Source: Clostridiales bacterium UBA1728
GTDB lineage: Bacteria > Bacillota > Clostridia > Oscillospirales > Oscillospiraceae
Direction: 5' to 3'
Assembly: GCA_002315975.1 (NCBI GenBank)
Contig: DCIK01000007.1
Location: 45,931 to 109,930, forward strand
DNA: 64,000 bases
Shown one piece after another: positions 47,875 through 56,587 of this stretch (the first letter of the stretch is position 1; each line of letters opens with the position of its first letter). A model generated the notes under the pieces. The model was given only the letters and a program-made list of their open reading frames with translations. It did no database searches and had not been told where the DNA came from. The position numbers and the translations under genes were made by a program.

Positions 47875-48291
47875 TTACCGTCTGCTGCCCAGATAACCCT
47901 CCAAAAGCAGGGAGGCAGCCACGGCATCCACGGTGTTCTTGTGCTTTTTCTCCTTTTTTCCCACAGCGTGGAGAATGTTGTGCGCCTCGATGCTGCTGCG
48001 CCGCTCATCCCAGAGCACCACGCTCAGACCTGTGCGTTCCTCCAAGAGGGCTTTGAAGGCTCTGCACTTCTCGGCCCGCGCACCCTCGCTGCCGTCCATG
48101 TTTTTGGGCAGACCCAGCACCAGCGTCTCCACCTGCCGCTGCTTTGCCATTTCGGCAATGGTATCGGCCAGCCGCTCTGCGTTCCATTCGTTGATGGTCA
48201 CGGCCTCGCCGCAGAGTATGCCCAGCAGATCGGAGAAGGCCAGACCCGTTCTGGCGTCGCCGTAGTCAATGGCCAGTACGCGTCCGCTCAT
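47875..48291 (-). CDS. ruvX: Holliday-junction resolvase-like protein YqgF
   Basis: A 138-residue RNase H-fold protein. It shows VLAIDYGDARTGLAFSD with the first acidic residues (about 5-21), TLVLGLPKNMDGSEG (about 56-70) and LWDERRSSIEAHNIL. Known roles include pre-16S rRNA 5' processing and possible junction resolution. Its start overlaps the end of gatD by four bases, so it is in the same operon as gatD-murT. Confidence 0.92.
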   Translation of the reverse strand: MSGRVLAIDYGDARTGLAFSDLLGILCGEAVTINEWNAERLADTIAEMAKQRQVETLVLGLPKNMDGSEGARAEKCRAFKALLEERTGLSVVLWDERRSSIEAHNILHAVGKKEKKHKNTVDAVAASLLLEGYLGSRR

Positions 48292-49019
48292 TTCTTTCCC
48301 TCCTGCTTCAGCCTGGCCAGAAGCTGATCATGGGCCAGTGTCTCAAAGCTGTCGTTGAGGGCTTCCAGCGTCGCTTTGGGATCCTCCCGCCGCATGACGG
48401 CGAGGAGAATGGCATCGGTCAGCACCGGGTTGTTGGGCAGCAGAGCATAGGCGGGAGCCCCGAAAAAGTTTTTGTACCAAAGACCGAAGCCCTCATCCTT
48501 CCGGTTGTTTCCCTGCCCGATGGTGACCTTGCCCAGCACATCGGCCCCCTCCTCCGGGAAAATCTCCCCGGCGTGGTTTTCAAAGCAGAGCACGCTGCTC
48601 TTCTGAAACTCAAAGCTCAGGTTTCCGGCCACGCGCTTTTCACTGTAAACAGTCGTATAGGGGCCGATGCCCGCGCCCCTGAGCTTTCGCCCATCGGCAA
48701 GGGTAATGCTCTTTCCCAGCAGCTCAAAGCCCTCACATACGGCGAGAAGCACCTTTCCTCTGTTTACATAATCTTTAATCAGCGGCGTATTTTCTTCCAG
48801 AGAAGTCAGCAAAGCCGGATTATCATAGGGAAGTCCCGCCCCGATATAGAGAATATCGCAGTCATCAAGGCTGATACCTTCGCCCACGGCCACGGTCTGA
48901 ATCCGGCAGGAGATGCCCCGCCATTCCAGACGGCGGGAGAGGGCGAGTACATTCCCCTGCGAGCCGTTGCGGTTCATGGCATCGTTCCATAGCCATACAA
49001 TTTTCACATTGTTTTTCAT
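48288..49019 (-). CDS. gatD: Lipid II isoglutaminyl synthase, glutaminase subunit
   Basis: A 243-residue class I glutamine amidotransferase. The nucleophile elbow is LLAVCEGFELLGK (Cys about 95), with YIGAGLPYDN upstream and the histidine in SVLCFENHAGEIF. It hydrolyses glutamine and passes ammonia to MurT to amidate D-Glu of lipid II. It overlaps murT by four bases and yqgF by four. Confidence 0.92.
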   Translation of the reverse strand: MKNNVKIVWLWNDAMNRNGSQGNVLALSRRLEWRGISCRIQTVAVGEGISLDDCDILYIGAGLPYDNPALLTSLEENTPLIKDYVNRGKVLLAVCEGFELLGKSITLADGRKLRGAGIGPYTTVYSEKRVAGNLSFEFQKSSVLCFENHAGEIFPEEGADVLGKVTIGQGNNRKDEGFGLWYKNFFGAPAYALLPNNPVLTDAILLAVMRREDPKATLEALNDSFETLAHDQLLARLKQEGKK

Positions 49020-50380
49020 TCCCAGAACTCCTTCAGACCGAAGCGCTGCGCCAGAGCGCCGCGAAGGTCCATCATGGCGGAATAGGTGGGCATCATGACC
49101 ACAGGGGCGGATTGCGCTGAAAGGGCGTCAATCAGACTACCGTAGTCGCCGAAGACCCGGAGCTTCTGCAGGGGGAAGCCGGCATATTTCAGCCGCACGG
49201 CCATATCCGCGCCCCGGTCGCCCACGCAGTAGATGCCCTTGAGACGCTCGCCCAGACAGAGAAGCTTTTCAAAGTCGGCATCATAGATCCAGCTGATGTC
49301 GGTTCCGTCGCCGACACGGTCATTGAGCGCCACCACAAAGAGGGCATCGCCCTCGGTATTGGCCAGAAAGTTCAGCGCCTGATTGCAGCCGGTGGGATTC
49401 TTCACCAGAATCATCCGGGCGCTGACACCGTTCAGCTCCATCTCCTCCATGCGCCCGAAGCCGCAGTGGAAGTTGGCCAGAGCGCTGAGAATGGCAGGCT
49501 CGTCCAGTTCCAGCGCCATACCGACGGCGGCGGCACCGGCAGCGTTATAGATATTGTAGCCCCCGGGAACGGCGATCTCGGCGGGTACGGTGACATCGCC
49601 CAGCCGGAGCATAACCCGGGTGGAATCGGCACCCTGATAAGGAATCTCCGTCACGGCCACATGGGCGTGGGGCCGCTCATAGCCGCACTGGGGGCAGCGG
49701 AAGTGACCCAGATGCCCGTAGGTGCGAAGAGAGTATTCGTATTCCGTGCCGCAGCGGAGGCAGCGGGGAGCATCGCTGTTTTCCTGCACCTGTTCTTTGT
49801 ACACGGGGCACTCCACGCCGTAGAAGACGACCTTATTCTTCAGCTTCTCATGGAGAGAGGCGGAGAGGGAGCAGTCGGCGTTCAGACAGAGAACGGAGTC
49901 GGGCGAAGCGTCCATACCCCGGCGGATGGCGTCCAGCGTGGTCAGCACATCGCCGAAGCGATCCAGTTGGTCGGAGAAAACATTGGTCATAAGTATGACC
50001 TTGGGCTTCACCTCGGGGCAGACCTGCACCATGGCGGCCTCATCGCATTCGATGACGGCATACTGCCTTTTGGGTCTGCCGAAGAGGTTGGCGTTCATGG
50101 CAAACTCCGTGGTGATGCCCTGCTTGAGATTGGCACCGCCCCGGTTGGCGAAGTAGGGGATACCGGCCTCGGCAAAAAGCTGTTCGGCAATGCGGCAGGA
50201 GGTGGTCTTTCCGTTGGTGCCCGTAACGATAACGGTGCTTACATCCCTGGCAAGCCGCGAGAGCAGGTCGGGGCAGATTTTCAGCGCCACCTTACCGGGA
50301 AGCGCTGTGCCGCCCCGGTGGGTCAGCCGCAGAAGCAGCCGGACGAGCTTGGCTGCAAGAAGAGCAATAAAAACGCGCAT
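49016..50380 (-). CDS. murT: Lipid II isoglutaminyl synthase, MurT ligase subunit
   Basis: A 454-residue Mur-ligase-type enzyme. P-loop VIVTGTNGKTTSCRIAEQL (about 49-67), a Cys4 ribbon (CLRCGTEY and FRCPQCGYE, about 205-233) typical of MurT, and the C-terminal DUF1727 domain (LVKNPTGCNQALNFL, DGTDISWIYDADFE). It amidates the D-Glu carboxylate of lipid II with ATP and GatD-supplied ammonia. First gene of a murT-gatD-yqgF operon, four bases after the aldo/keto reductase gene's stop. Confidence 0.93.
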   Translation of the reverse strand: MRVFIALLAAKLVRLLLRLTHRGGTALPGKVALKICPDLLSRLARDVSTVIVTGTNGKTTSCRIAEQLFAEAGIPYFANRGGANLKQGITTEFAMNANLFGRPKRQYAVIECDEAAMVQVCPEVKPKVILMTNVFSDQLDRFGDVLTTLDAIRRGMDASPDSVLCLNADCSLSASLHEKLKNKVVFYGVECPVYKEQVQENSDAPRCLRCGTEYEYSLRTYGHLGHFRCPQCGYERPHAHVAVTEIPYQGADSTRVMLRLGDVTVPAEIAVPGGYNIYNAAGAAAVGMALELDEPAILSALANFHCGFGRMEEMELNGVSARMILVKNPTGCNQALNFLANTEGDALFVVALNDRVGDGTDISWIYDADFEKLLCLGERLKGIYCVGDRGADMAVRLKYAGFPLQKLRVFGDYGSLIDALSAQSAPVVMMPTYSAMMDLRGALAQRFGLKEFWE

Positions 50381-50383
50381 AGC

Positions 50384-51409
50384 TCAGATCAGTCCTTTGT
50401 GTTCCTTGTAGAATTCGTCGTAGTCCCGGAGCATATACTCCAGAATATTGGGGATGTCCAGCTCATAGGGACAGCGCTCGGCGCATTCCCGGCAGTGACG
50501 GCAGTTGTCGATCAGGTGCATTTTTCTGTGCCACTCGTCGCTCATGTAAGGCTGCCAGGGGGAGCGGCGCAGCAGCATATCCATGCGGGCGGCGTTGTTG
50601 ATCTCAATGCCCTCGGGGCAGGGGAGGCAGTAGCCACAGCCCCGGCAGAAGCCCTGAGAAAGCTCCTTGCGATCCCTGGCAATAAGGGCGCGGAGCGCAT
50701 CGTCCAGAGAGGGATTCTCCTCGGAGAGAGCCAGCCACTCGTTGAGCTGCTCCATGGTCTGAATGCCCCAGATGGGTACCACGGGGAACTCCTTCATAAA
50801 AGCGTGGCAGGCGCGGGCGTTATTCAGCATTCCACCGGCCAGACCCTTCATGCAGATAAAGCCCATGTCCTTCTCCTGACAGAGCTTCACCATCTCCAGC
50901 TCCCGCTTGCCGGAAATGTAGCTGAAGGGGAACTGCATGGTCTCGAACTTTCCGGTTTCGATGAGGGCAAAGGCCAGCTCCAGCTTGTGGGCCGTCACGC
51001 CGATGTGGCGGATCCAGCCCCTCTCCTTTGCCTCCAAAGCGCCGGCGTAGGCGCCGTTGGGATCGTCGAAGTCGGGCATCTCCGGCACCTGATGGAGCTG
51101 GAATAGGTCGATGTAGTCGGTCTGAAGCTCCTTGAGGGAGTTCTGAATGTGGCGGAGAATGGTCTCTCTGTCCCGCCCCTCGCTCTTGGTGGAGATGATG
51201 ATATTCTCACGGACATCGTGAAGAGCGATGCCGATTTTGTGCTCGCTGTCGGTGTAGGCGTTGGCGGTGTCGAAGTAGTTGATGCCGCCCGCATAGGCCG
51301 CGCGGAGAATTTCTGCGGCCTCCTCGGTGCTGCAGCGCTGGATGGGCAGACAGCCCATGGCGGTTTTACTGACCATCAGCCCGGTTTTGCCCAGACGGAT
51401 CTTTTCCAT
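50384..51409 (-). CDS. Aldo/keto reductase with C-terminal 4Fe-4S clusters
   Basis: A 341-residue protein. The N-terminal TIM barrel is an aldo/keto reductase (LGKTGLMVSKTAMGCLPIQR, the catalytic DTANAYTDSEHKIG with Asp and Tyr, LFQLHQVPE). The C-terminal 90 residues carry two ferredoxin-like motifs: CRGCGYCLPCPEGI (about 262) and CRHCRECAERCP (about 312). Such proteins link NAD(P)H or ferredoxin to carbonyl reduction in anaerobes; the substrate is unknown. It precedes murT by three bases and may be cotranscribed. Confidence 0.9.
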   Translation of the reverse strand: MEKIRLGKTGLMVSKTAMGCLPIQRCSTEEAAEILRAAYAGGINYFDTANAYTDSEHKIGIALHDVRENIIISTKSEGRDRETILRHIQNSLKELQTDYIDLFQLHQVPEMPDFDDPNGAYAGALEAKERGWIRHIGVTAHKLELAFALIETGKFETMQFPFSYISGKRELEMVKLCQEKDMGFICMKGLAGGMLNNARACHAFMKEFPVVPIWGIQTMEQLNEWLALSEENPSLDDALRALIARDRKELSQGFCRGCGYCLPCPEGIEINNAARMDMLLRRSPWQPYMSDEWHRKMHLIDNCRHCRECAERCPYELDIPNILEYMLRDYDEFYKEHKGLI

Positions 51410-51547
51410 AGCGGTACGCTCCTTTTCGGTATTTCCGTAAGATTATAGCACCTGTCGGGAAAAAGGAAAAGAAAAAGTTTTGCGATTTCGGCAAAATCTT
51501 CTTTACAAAGCGGCTGAGACTTGCTATAATACATAGCTGTTGATAAG

Positions 51548-51624
51548 CGCCGGTAGCTCAGCTGGATAGAGTGTTGGCCTCCGGAGCCAAAGGTCGTGGG
51601 TTCGAATCCCGTCCGGCGTACCAA
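51548..51624 (+). tRNA. tRNA-Arg (anticodon CCG)
   Basis: A 77-base cloverleaf: acceptor GCGCCGG/CCGGCGT, D arm AGCTCAGCTGGATAGAGT, anticodon arm TTGGC-CTCCGGA-GCCAA giving CCG, T arm GTGGG-TTCGAAT-CCCGT, and an encoded CCA end. Confidence 0.95.
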
Positions 51625-51728
51625 TATCGCACCCTTATCCGGATATAAACCGTATCTGAATAAGGGTGCATTTTTCTCCGAATGCCATGAAACAAGGATA
51701 TTCTCAATAATCTGCGGAACCAGACCAT

Positions 51729-52163
51729 ATGAAAATAACGAAAAAATCCCTTATCATGATCCTCATCGTTCTTGTGCTGGCTTTTATCTGGGGGCACTCG
51801 GCAATGAGCAGAGAGGCATCACAGACAGAAAGTCTTGCGGTAGGCAACTTCCTGACGCCATTTCTTGAGCTCTTCGTAGGAAAAGGCAAAGTAACCAATC
51901 ACATGGTTCGTAAACTCGCGCATTTTACGGAATATGCCGCTCTTGGAGGGCTCATGGCCCTGCTTCTCCATGAGGAAGGACGGAAACGGTTTTTCTATAT
52001 CAGCTATGCGGCTCTTTGCGCTTTGGCGGCAGCGGTTGTGGACGAAGGAATCCAGCTTTTTGCTGACGGGCGCGGTGCTCAGGTGCAGGACGTACTGCTG
52101 GACCTGGGCGGCGCCGTCTTCGGACTTGCTGCCGTCCTTGTCCTCTGTATAACAGTCGTGTGA
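51729..52163 (+). CDS. VanZ-like membrane protein
   Basis: A 144-residue protein with four hydrophobic segments. It shows the VanZ layout: IMILIVLVLAFIWGHSAM, the conserved VRKLAHFTEYAALGGLMALL (about 61-80), AAVVDEGIQLFADGRGAQVQD and DLGGAVFGLAAVLVLC. VanZ gives low-level teicoplanin resistance in enterococci; chromosomal family members have no settled role. The ribosome site is weak (GGAACC). It sits behind tRNA-Arg and ends before two strong hairpins. Confidence 0.87.
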   Translation: MKITKKSLIMILIVLVLAFIWGHSAMSREASQTESLAVGNFLTPFLELFVGKGKVTNHMVRKLAHFTEYAALGGLMALLLHEEGRKRFFYISYAALCALAAAVVDEGIQLFADGRGAQVQDVLLDLGGAVFGLAAVLVLCITVV

Positions 52164-52222
52164 CAGTAGGGACGGTTCTCAATGTCATCTTTTGTGACAG
52201 CGAGAACCGTCCCTGTTGTCAC
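52161..52222. terminator. Hairpin with AGGGACGGTTCTC arms
   Basis: Perfect 13-bp arms 52168-52180 and 52202-52214. The AGGGACGGTTCTC sequence is a common clostridial intergenic repeat. It follows the VanZ gene. Confidence 0.65.
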
Positions 52223-52232
52223 TGTTGTCATA

Positions 52233-52276
52233 AACGCAGGAGCTCCTCCGATCACTGCCGGAGGAGCTCCTGCGTT
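52233..52276. terminator. Terminator between VanZ and GDSL genes
   Basis: A perfect 18-bp stem, eight-base loop (arms 52233-52250 and 52259-52276), then ACTGTTTTATTT. Serves convergent genes. Confidence 0.8.
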
Positions 52277-52282
52277 ACTGTT

Positions 52283-52852
52283 TTATTTCCCTGTTTCGAG
52301 TATTCCGCTTTGCCATAGTCCTTCGGCGAGGCGGCGATGTCCCTCCTCCGTCAGGTGCAGCCCGTCAAAGCAAAGGGGCAGATCGAGCGGTGTCGGATCA
52401 AAGAAGGGGAGCGCATATTTCCGGGCAAGCGCCTCGTAGAGGCCGTTCACTTCCCTTACCCAGCCTTCGCAGTCCGAACCCGGCAGCCTCATGGGGGGCA
52501 AACCGATGAGATACAGCGCCATGGCGGGAAATTCGGAGCGAAGAAAGGCAAGGAGCGTGTCCATCTTTGCGGCAGCGGTCTCCGGCTCATCCGTGGGCGC
52601 GAGAAAGCGGTTGTTGGTGCCCAGAAGGATCAGCAGGGCGTCCGCGCCGCTTTGGGCAACAACGCGGGAAAGCGTGTCGAATTCGCTTCGGCTCTCCGGG
52701 AGCCGTCTACCGGGGCGACCCTTGTTCAGGCACTCTATGCCGCTCAGCTCCTGCAGAACCGCAACCCACGGCCTATCGTAGCGTGCGCCCAACGGATCGG
52801 TGGGGTCCCAGCCGAAGGTGTTGGAGTCGCCGTAGCAAAAAAGCTTATTCAT
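52283..52852 (-). CDS. SGNH/GDSL-family hydrolase
   Basis: A 189-residue cytoplasmic esterase-like enzyme. Block I FCYGDSNTFGWDP (Ser in GDSN, about 9), block III LLGTNNRFLAP (Asn), block V DGLHLTEEGHRRLA (Asp and His of the triad) are all present. It hydrolyses an ester or acetyl group; the substrate is unknown. Its first eight bases overlap the end of nadE, so the two are co-expressed. Confidence 0.88.
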   Translation of the reverse strand: MNKLFCYGDSNTFGWDPTDPLGARYDRPWVAVLQELSGIECLNKGRPGRRLPESRSEFDTLSRVVAQSGADALLILLGTNNRFLAPTDEPETAAAKMDTLLAFLRSEFPAMALYLIGLPPMRLPGSDCEGWVREVNGLYEALARKYALPFFDPTPLDLPLCFDGLHLTEEGHRRLAEGLWQSGILETGK

Positions 52853-53570
52853 AGAGCTTTACCCCGGTTCGCTTATGGGCGCTACTGCGGTGCATACGCT
52901 CTGCCACGGAAAGGGTGTGCTCGCTGCCTTGGCCGGTGAGAAGGTAGCGGTCCAGCTCCGCATAGCTTACGCCGATTTCCTGCTCGTCGGTCTGGCCGTC
53001 AAAAAGGCCGGCAGAGGGAGCCTTGGCGGTGATGCTCTCCGGTGCCTTCAGATAGCGGAGAAATTCCAGTACCTCCGTGGCGCAAAGGTCGGCGATGGGA
53101 TTGATGTCACTGGCGCCGTCGCCCCACTTGGTGTAGTAGCCGATATAGAGCTCGCTGCGGTTGCCTGTGCCCACCACCAGCCGGGCTTCCGCCGCGGCAA
53201 TGGCATAGAGGGTGGTCATGCGGATGCGGGGAGCTAAGTTGATCAGCGCCATGCTGTTGAGCTCGGCAACGCCCCGGAGCTGCTCCACAAGAGCCGCACG
53301 CACGGGCGTTATGTCCACGCAGCGGCTTTCGATGCCAAACTGCGCGGCGAGTTCCCGGGCATCGGCGGCATCCTCCCCGAAATTGCGTTTGCTCTCGCAG
53401 GGCATGATGATGCCTACGGTATTCTCACAGGCGGCCTTGCAGAGTATGCCCACCAGCGCGGAGTCCTTGCCGCCGCTGTTGCCGAACACAAAGCCCCTGC
53501 AGCCGCTCTCGTGCAGGGCAGAGCGCAGAAATTCCACGCGCTTTTCAAATTCTTCCGCATAATTTCTCAT
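52845..53570 (-). CDS. nadE: NH3-dependent NAD synthetase
   Basis: A 241-residue N-type ATP pyrophosphatase that amidates deamido-NAD with ammonia. P-loop FGNSGGKDSALVGIL (about 29-43), AVGTGNRSELYIGYYTKWGD-type active-site segment (about 130-150) and SAGLFDGQTDEQEIGVSY near the end. There is no nitrilase domain, so it relies on free ammonia. ATG 53570 is 25 bases from the next gene's stop and overlaps the GDSL gene downstream. Confidence 0.92.
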   Translation of the reverse strand: MRNYAEEFEKRVEFLRSALHESGCRGFVFGNSGGKDSALVGILCKAACENTVGIIMPCESKRNFGEDAADARELAAQFGIESRCVDITPVRAALVEQLRGVAELNSMALINLAPRIRMTTLYAIAAAEARLVVGTGNRSELYIGYYTKWGDGASDINPIADLCATEVLEFLRYLKAPESITAKAPSAGLFDGQTDEQEIGVSYAELDRYLLTGQGSEHTLSVAERMHRSSAHKRTGVKLYE

Positions 53571-53595
53571 GGAGAGTTCCTTCTTTTCTGCATTA

Positions 53596-55470
53596 TTATG
53601 TAAACTGATTGAGCTCGGCTGTGGCCTGAAAGCCGTTTTCCCCGGTGAAGCGCAGTGTGGAATCGCTCATGGACACAGGGGTGATTACCGCCCCGTAGGG
53701 CATTTTGGCATTCTCACCGTTCTCCGAAACGCAGGTAATCTCCCTGTTCAGCGTGAGGGTGCCGTGGGTGAAAAAGTCCCACTCGCTGTCGTAGGCCAGG
53801 GCCAGCGAACCGGCGATACCGTCACGCAAAACAGCCTGCGCGGGGAGCTTGCTGCCCATCAGGGGGATGTTGCAGGAGAGGTGCAGCCCGTCCAGTGTGT
53901 CCAGTACGGTGGCGTTCAATTCGGTAATGGGCTCGCCCTTGAGAATGAAGGAAACAGGGCTCAGCTCCCCGGTATAGCGGAAGCAGCAAAGGGTATTATC
54001 GCCCTCCAGAAAGAGCTCAAAGCAGTCGTCCTCGTCCACATCGGCCACAAAGAGCTTGGGCTTGGCACCGCTGAAACGGGTGGCAATGGTCTTCTCCGGG
54101 GAGAAATCAATGCTCAGCTTCCACACACCGTCCAGATTCAGCGATACGCACTCGCTGTTGCCGTCATCGTCCAGATCCCAGTAGAAGGCATCCTCGCTGA
54201 CCTCGCCGGGCTGAATCCGGGAAACGGTGTTGGGTTCGATGAGCAGAATGGAACCGTCCTCACCGCTCTGAGAGATGAGATATTTCTGGGTGCTCCCGTC
54301 GGGAAGCCGCCAGCTGAGCTGAACATTGGGAATCACATCGGGGATGCTGCTTTGCAGCGTAATATACTCGCCGTTGCGCAGAGAGCTGAGATAAGCCAGC
54401 TCACTGAGCTGGTAGAAGCTGCCGCTCTCCTCGCTGTAGCTCACGCTGAAGAGCCGCACATTGTAAACGCTGTTGAAGCTGCGCAGAAGTATCTCTTCGC
54501 CCACTTCATCCGTCTGAATACGCAGCTCAGGTTCGCCCGAAAAGCTGCACTCGCTGCCCCGATAGGCTTCAATGCCGCCCTGCACATCGCTGCGGGAGGG
54601 AAGCAGATAGCGCTCGTGCAGCACGCCTTTAATCGCCCTGTACTTCACCGTAAAGCTCAATGTCCCGGCGGCGTAGGGGGCAAGATGGTACTCGTTGGCG
54701 ATGAAAACCATACCCGAATCGTTCAGGTACCAGAGCCCGTCGGTGAAAAGCTCCTCCACGTGGGAGGGATAGTCATCAAAGAGCAGGTCCTTCATCTGGT
54801 CGCACTGGGTGCGGATCTCCGCAACGCAGATACTGCGCAGACCCTCGGGATCGTCAGTGAGATCGACCAGCTTCAGCTCGTTGCCCGTTTCGGGATCGAA
54901 GCTCACAGCGCTCCAGCTGGTGCCGCCGTGGGCCCCGCCGGAGTTTACATAATTCGAGAACAGGATGCTCAGCACGGTGCCGTCACCGCGCACGACCGAG
55001 GCATCTCGCTCGTAGGCGTAGGGAGTGAAGTTTTCAAGGATGCCCTCGGCGGCGCGCGTACCGTAATCGGAGGCGGCAGTGGAGAGCAGGTATTGCAGCC
55101 CGTCGCCCTCGCTGCCCTCCGCACCCTTGCGGAAGCGCTCGTTCATGGAGGCCAGCGTGTTGTTGATGCTGCCGGCCTGCTTCTCCAGTCCGGGCAGCTC
55201 CACCACAGGTGTCCGGCAGCGGAAACACAGCAGCAGGTCGTTGCTGCCCTCGGCCCGGTAGTCCTTGGATTCCTCCGCATAGCTGACCAGAACGCTCTGG
55301 TTCAGCTCCTCCGGCGCAACGGTGGGCTCAGGCGTGACGATGGGAGCGGCGGTCTGCGGCGCCTCCGGAGACGGGGTCTGCTCGGAGGGCGTATCGTCCG
55401 CCTTCTTTCCGCAGCCCGTCAGCAGGGTCAGGGCGAGCAGCAGCGGGAGTAGCCGTTTCGTGAATTTCAT
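53596..55470 (-). CDS. RsiV-like (DUF3298) lipoprotein
   Basis: A 624-residue exported lipoprotein: signal MKFTKRLLPLLLALTLLTGC, a Pro/Thr/Glu linker (about 25-55), then a DUF4163/DUF3298-type domain with GLEKQAGSINNTLASMNERF, ILFSNYVNSGGAHGGTSWSA and PETGNELKLVDLTDD (about 60-290). RsiV uses this fold to bind lysozyme. The C-terminal 330 residues are beta-rich with FYWDLDDDGNSECVSLNL and LFVADVDEDDCFELFLEGDN, which look like calcium-binding VCBS-type repeats. No sigma factor is near, so signalling is unproven. Probably cotranscribed with dapF, four bases upstream. Confidence 0.75.
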   Translation of the reverse strand: MKFTKRLLPLLLALTLLTGCGKKADDTPSEQTPSPEAPQTAAPIVTPEPTVAPEELNQSVLVSYAEESKDYRAEGSNDLLLCFRCRTPVVELPGLEKQAGSINNTLASMNERFRKGAEGSEGDGLQYLLSTAASDYGTRAAEGILENFTPYAYERDASVVRGDGTVLSILFSNYVNSGGAHGGTSWSAVSFDPETGNELKLVDLTDDPEGLRSICVAEIRTQCDQMKDLLFDDYPSHVEELFTDGLWYLNDSGMVFIANEYHLAPYAAGTLSFTVKYRAIKGVLHERYLLPSRSDVQGGIEAYRGSECSFSGEPELRIQTDEVGEEILLRSFNSVYNVRLFSVSYSEESGSFYQLSELAYLSSLRNGEYITLQSSIPDVIPNVQLSWRLPDGSTQKYLISQSGEDGSILLIEPNTVSRIQPGEVSEDAFYWDLDDDGNSECVSLNLDGVWKLSIDFSPEKTIATRFSGAKPKLFVADVDEDDCFELFLEGDNTLCCFRYTGELSPVSFILKGEPITELNATVLDTLDGLHLSCNIPLMGSKLPAQAVLRDGIAGSLALAYDSEWDFFTHGTLTLNREITCVSENGENAKMPYGAVITPVSMSDSTLRFTGENGFQATAELNQFT

Positions 55471-55474
55471 AGTA

Positions 55475-56281
55475 TCAGTCCTCAGTTTCGCCGATGGCCA
55501 CCACGCAGGTGGGACCCTGAAGCAGCAGCTCGGTGATCTGCTCGTTTTCCCTGGTGAGAGAGACCGTCAGCGTGCCGCCGTCAGACTCCAGCCGGACATT
55601 TTTCCCGCTGCACAGGCCTCTGCGGGTGAGGACGCTGACGGTGCTGCCGCAGCCGGTGCCGCAGGCCAGCGTGAAGTCCTCCACGCCCCGCTCGAAGGTA
55701 CGCACTCTGAAGTGGTCGTCTCCCAGCGTTTTCACAAAGGTGACATTGGCGCCCTTGGGGAAGACAGGGGAGTAGCGAAGGCGGCGACCCAGCTCCCTCA
55801 GCTCGTTTACCTCCATGGTATCCCAGTCCTCCAGCAGTACGATGCAGTGGGGGAGACCGGGATTTCCCAGCTCCACATATCCGCAGCCGCAGCCCTCAGC
55901 CTCGCGCTCATCGAGAACGGTGGGAAGGTTGAGATGTACACGGTATTCGCTTTTACTGATACGCTCTCCTGTCACCAGACCGGCGGTGGTCTCAATCCGC
56001 TGCTCGCTGCCGGAGAGAGCGTTTTCGTAGCCGTAGCGGGAGATGCAGCGGGCGCCGTTGCCGCACATTTCACCGACGGTGCCGTCGGAGTTGAAAAAGC
56101 GCATACGGAAGTCTGCCACAGCGGATTCCTCCACGGCCATAAAGCCGTCCGCACCGATGGAAAGTCGGCGGGCGCAATAGTGCTTTGCCATGGCGGCAAG
56201 CTCCTCTTCGCTAAACTTATCTTTACGGTTGTCGAAAACGATGAAGTCGTTTCCGCAGCCCTGCATTTTCCAGAATTTCAT
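55475..56281 (-). CDS. dapF: Diaminopimelate epimerase
   Basis: A 268-residue cofactor-free racemase that converts LL- to meso-diaminopimelate for lysine and peptidoglycan. Both catalytic cysteines are visible: MCGNGARCISRYG (about 69-81) and LACGTGCGSTVSV (about 216). The opening MKFWKMQGCGNDFIVFDN is typical. ATG 56281 is chosen for GGGAGG six bases upstream; the frame is open 69 codons further but shows no homology there. Confidence 0.94.
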   Translation of the reverse strand: MKFWKMQGCGNDFIVFDNRKDKFSEEELAAMAKHYCARRLSIGADGFMAVEESAVADFRMRFFNSDGTVGEMCGNGARCISRYGYENALSGSEQRIETTAGLVTGERISKSEYRVHLNLPTVLDEREAEGCGCGYVELGNPGLPHCIVLLEDWDTMEVNELRELGRRLRYSPVFPKGANVTFVKTLGDDHFRVRTFERGVEDFTLACGTGCGSTVSVLTRRGLCSGKNVRLESDGGTLTVSLTRENEQITELLLQGPTCVVAIGETED

Positions 56282-56393
56282 GGCAGCCTCCCTGCAATTC
56301 ATTGGGTTCATTTTAGCATACTTCCCGAAGCGATACAAGAGAGAAATGCGTCCCTCATACGAACCCCTGATAGAAATCAGACAATCTTTGCGG

Positions 56394-56481
56394 TAAAAAT
56401 TGCGCCATACTTCGTTAAGCTTCGCAGAGCATATATTTCCATTATGCTCTGCGAAGCTTGCCTCGTCTGACGCAATTTTTC
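56394..56481. other. Large cruciform in the dapF-plsY divergent region
   Basis: A perfect 17-bp stem (AAGCTTCGCAGAGCATA, 56417-56433; complement 56443-56459) within a further inverted pair AAAAATTGCG (56394-56403) / CGCAATTTTT (56472-56481). It lies between divergent genes, so it is not a terminator of either; it may be a small RNA with its own terminator, or a repeat. Confidence 0.5.
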
Positions 56482-56526
56482 CTCGCAAATCTGTGTCTTC
56501 TTCTTATCAGGGCTTAGTATCAGCCC

Positions 56527-56555
56527 TTGACAGCGGTCTGAGAATCATTTAATAT
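56527..56555 (+). promoter_or_regulatory. Promoter of the plsY-like gene
   Basis: TTGACA (56527-56532), 17 bases, TAATAT (56550-56555), 32 bases before the ATG. Confidence 0.8.
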
Positions 56556-56587
56556 GAAACGGTATTTCACGAGAGGAAAAGACCTGT

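Noticed and set aside
49466..51106. A 546-codon plus-strand open frame
   Set aside because: Runs antisense through murT and the aldo/keto reductase, both certain genes.
53569..55452. A 627-codon plus-strand open frame
   Set aside because: Complement of the RsiV-like lipoprotein gene, which has a signal peptide and recognisable domain.
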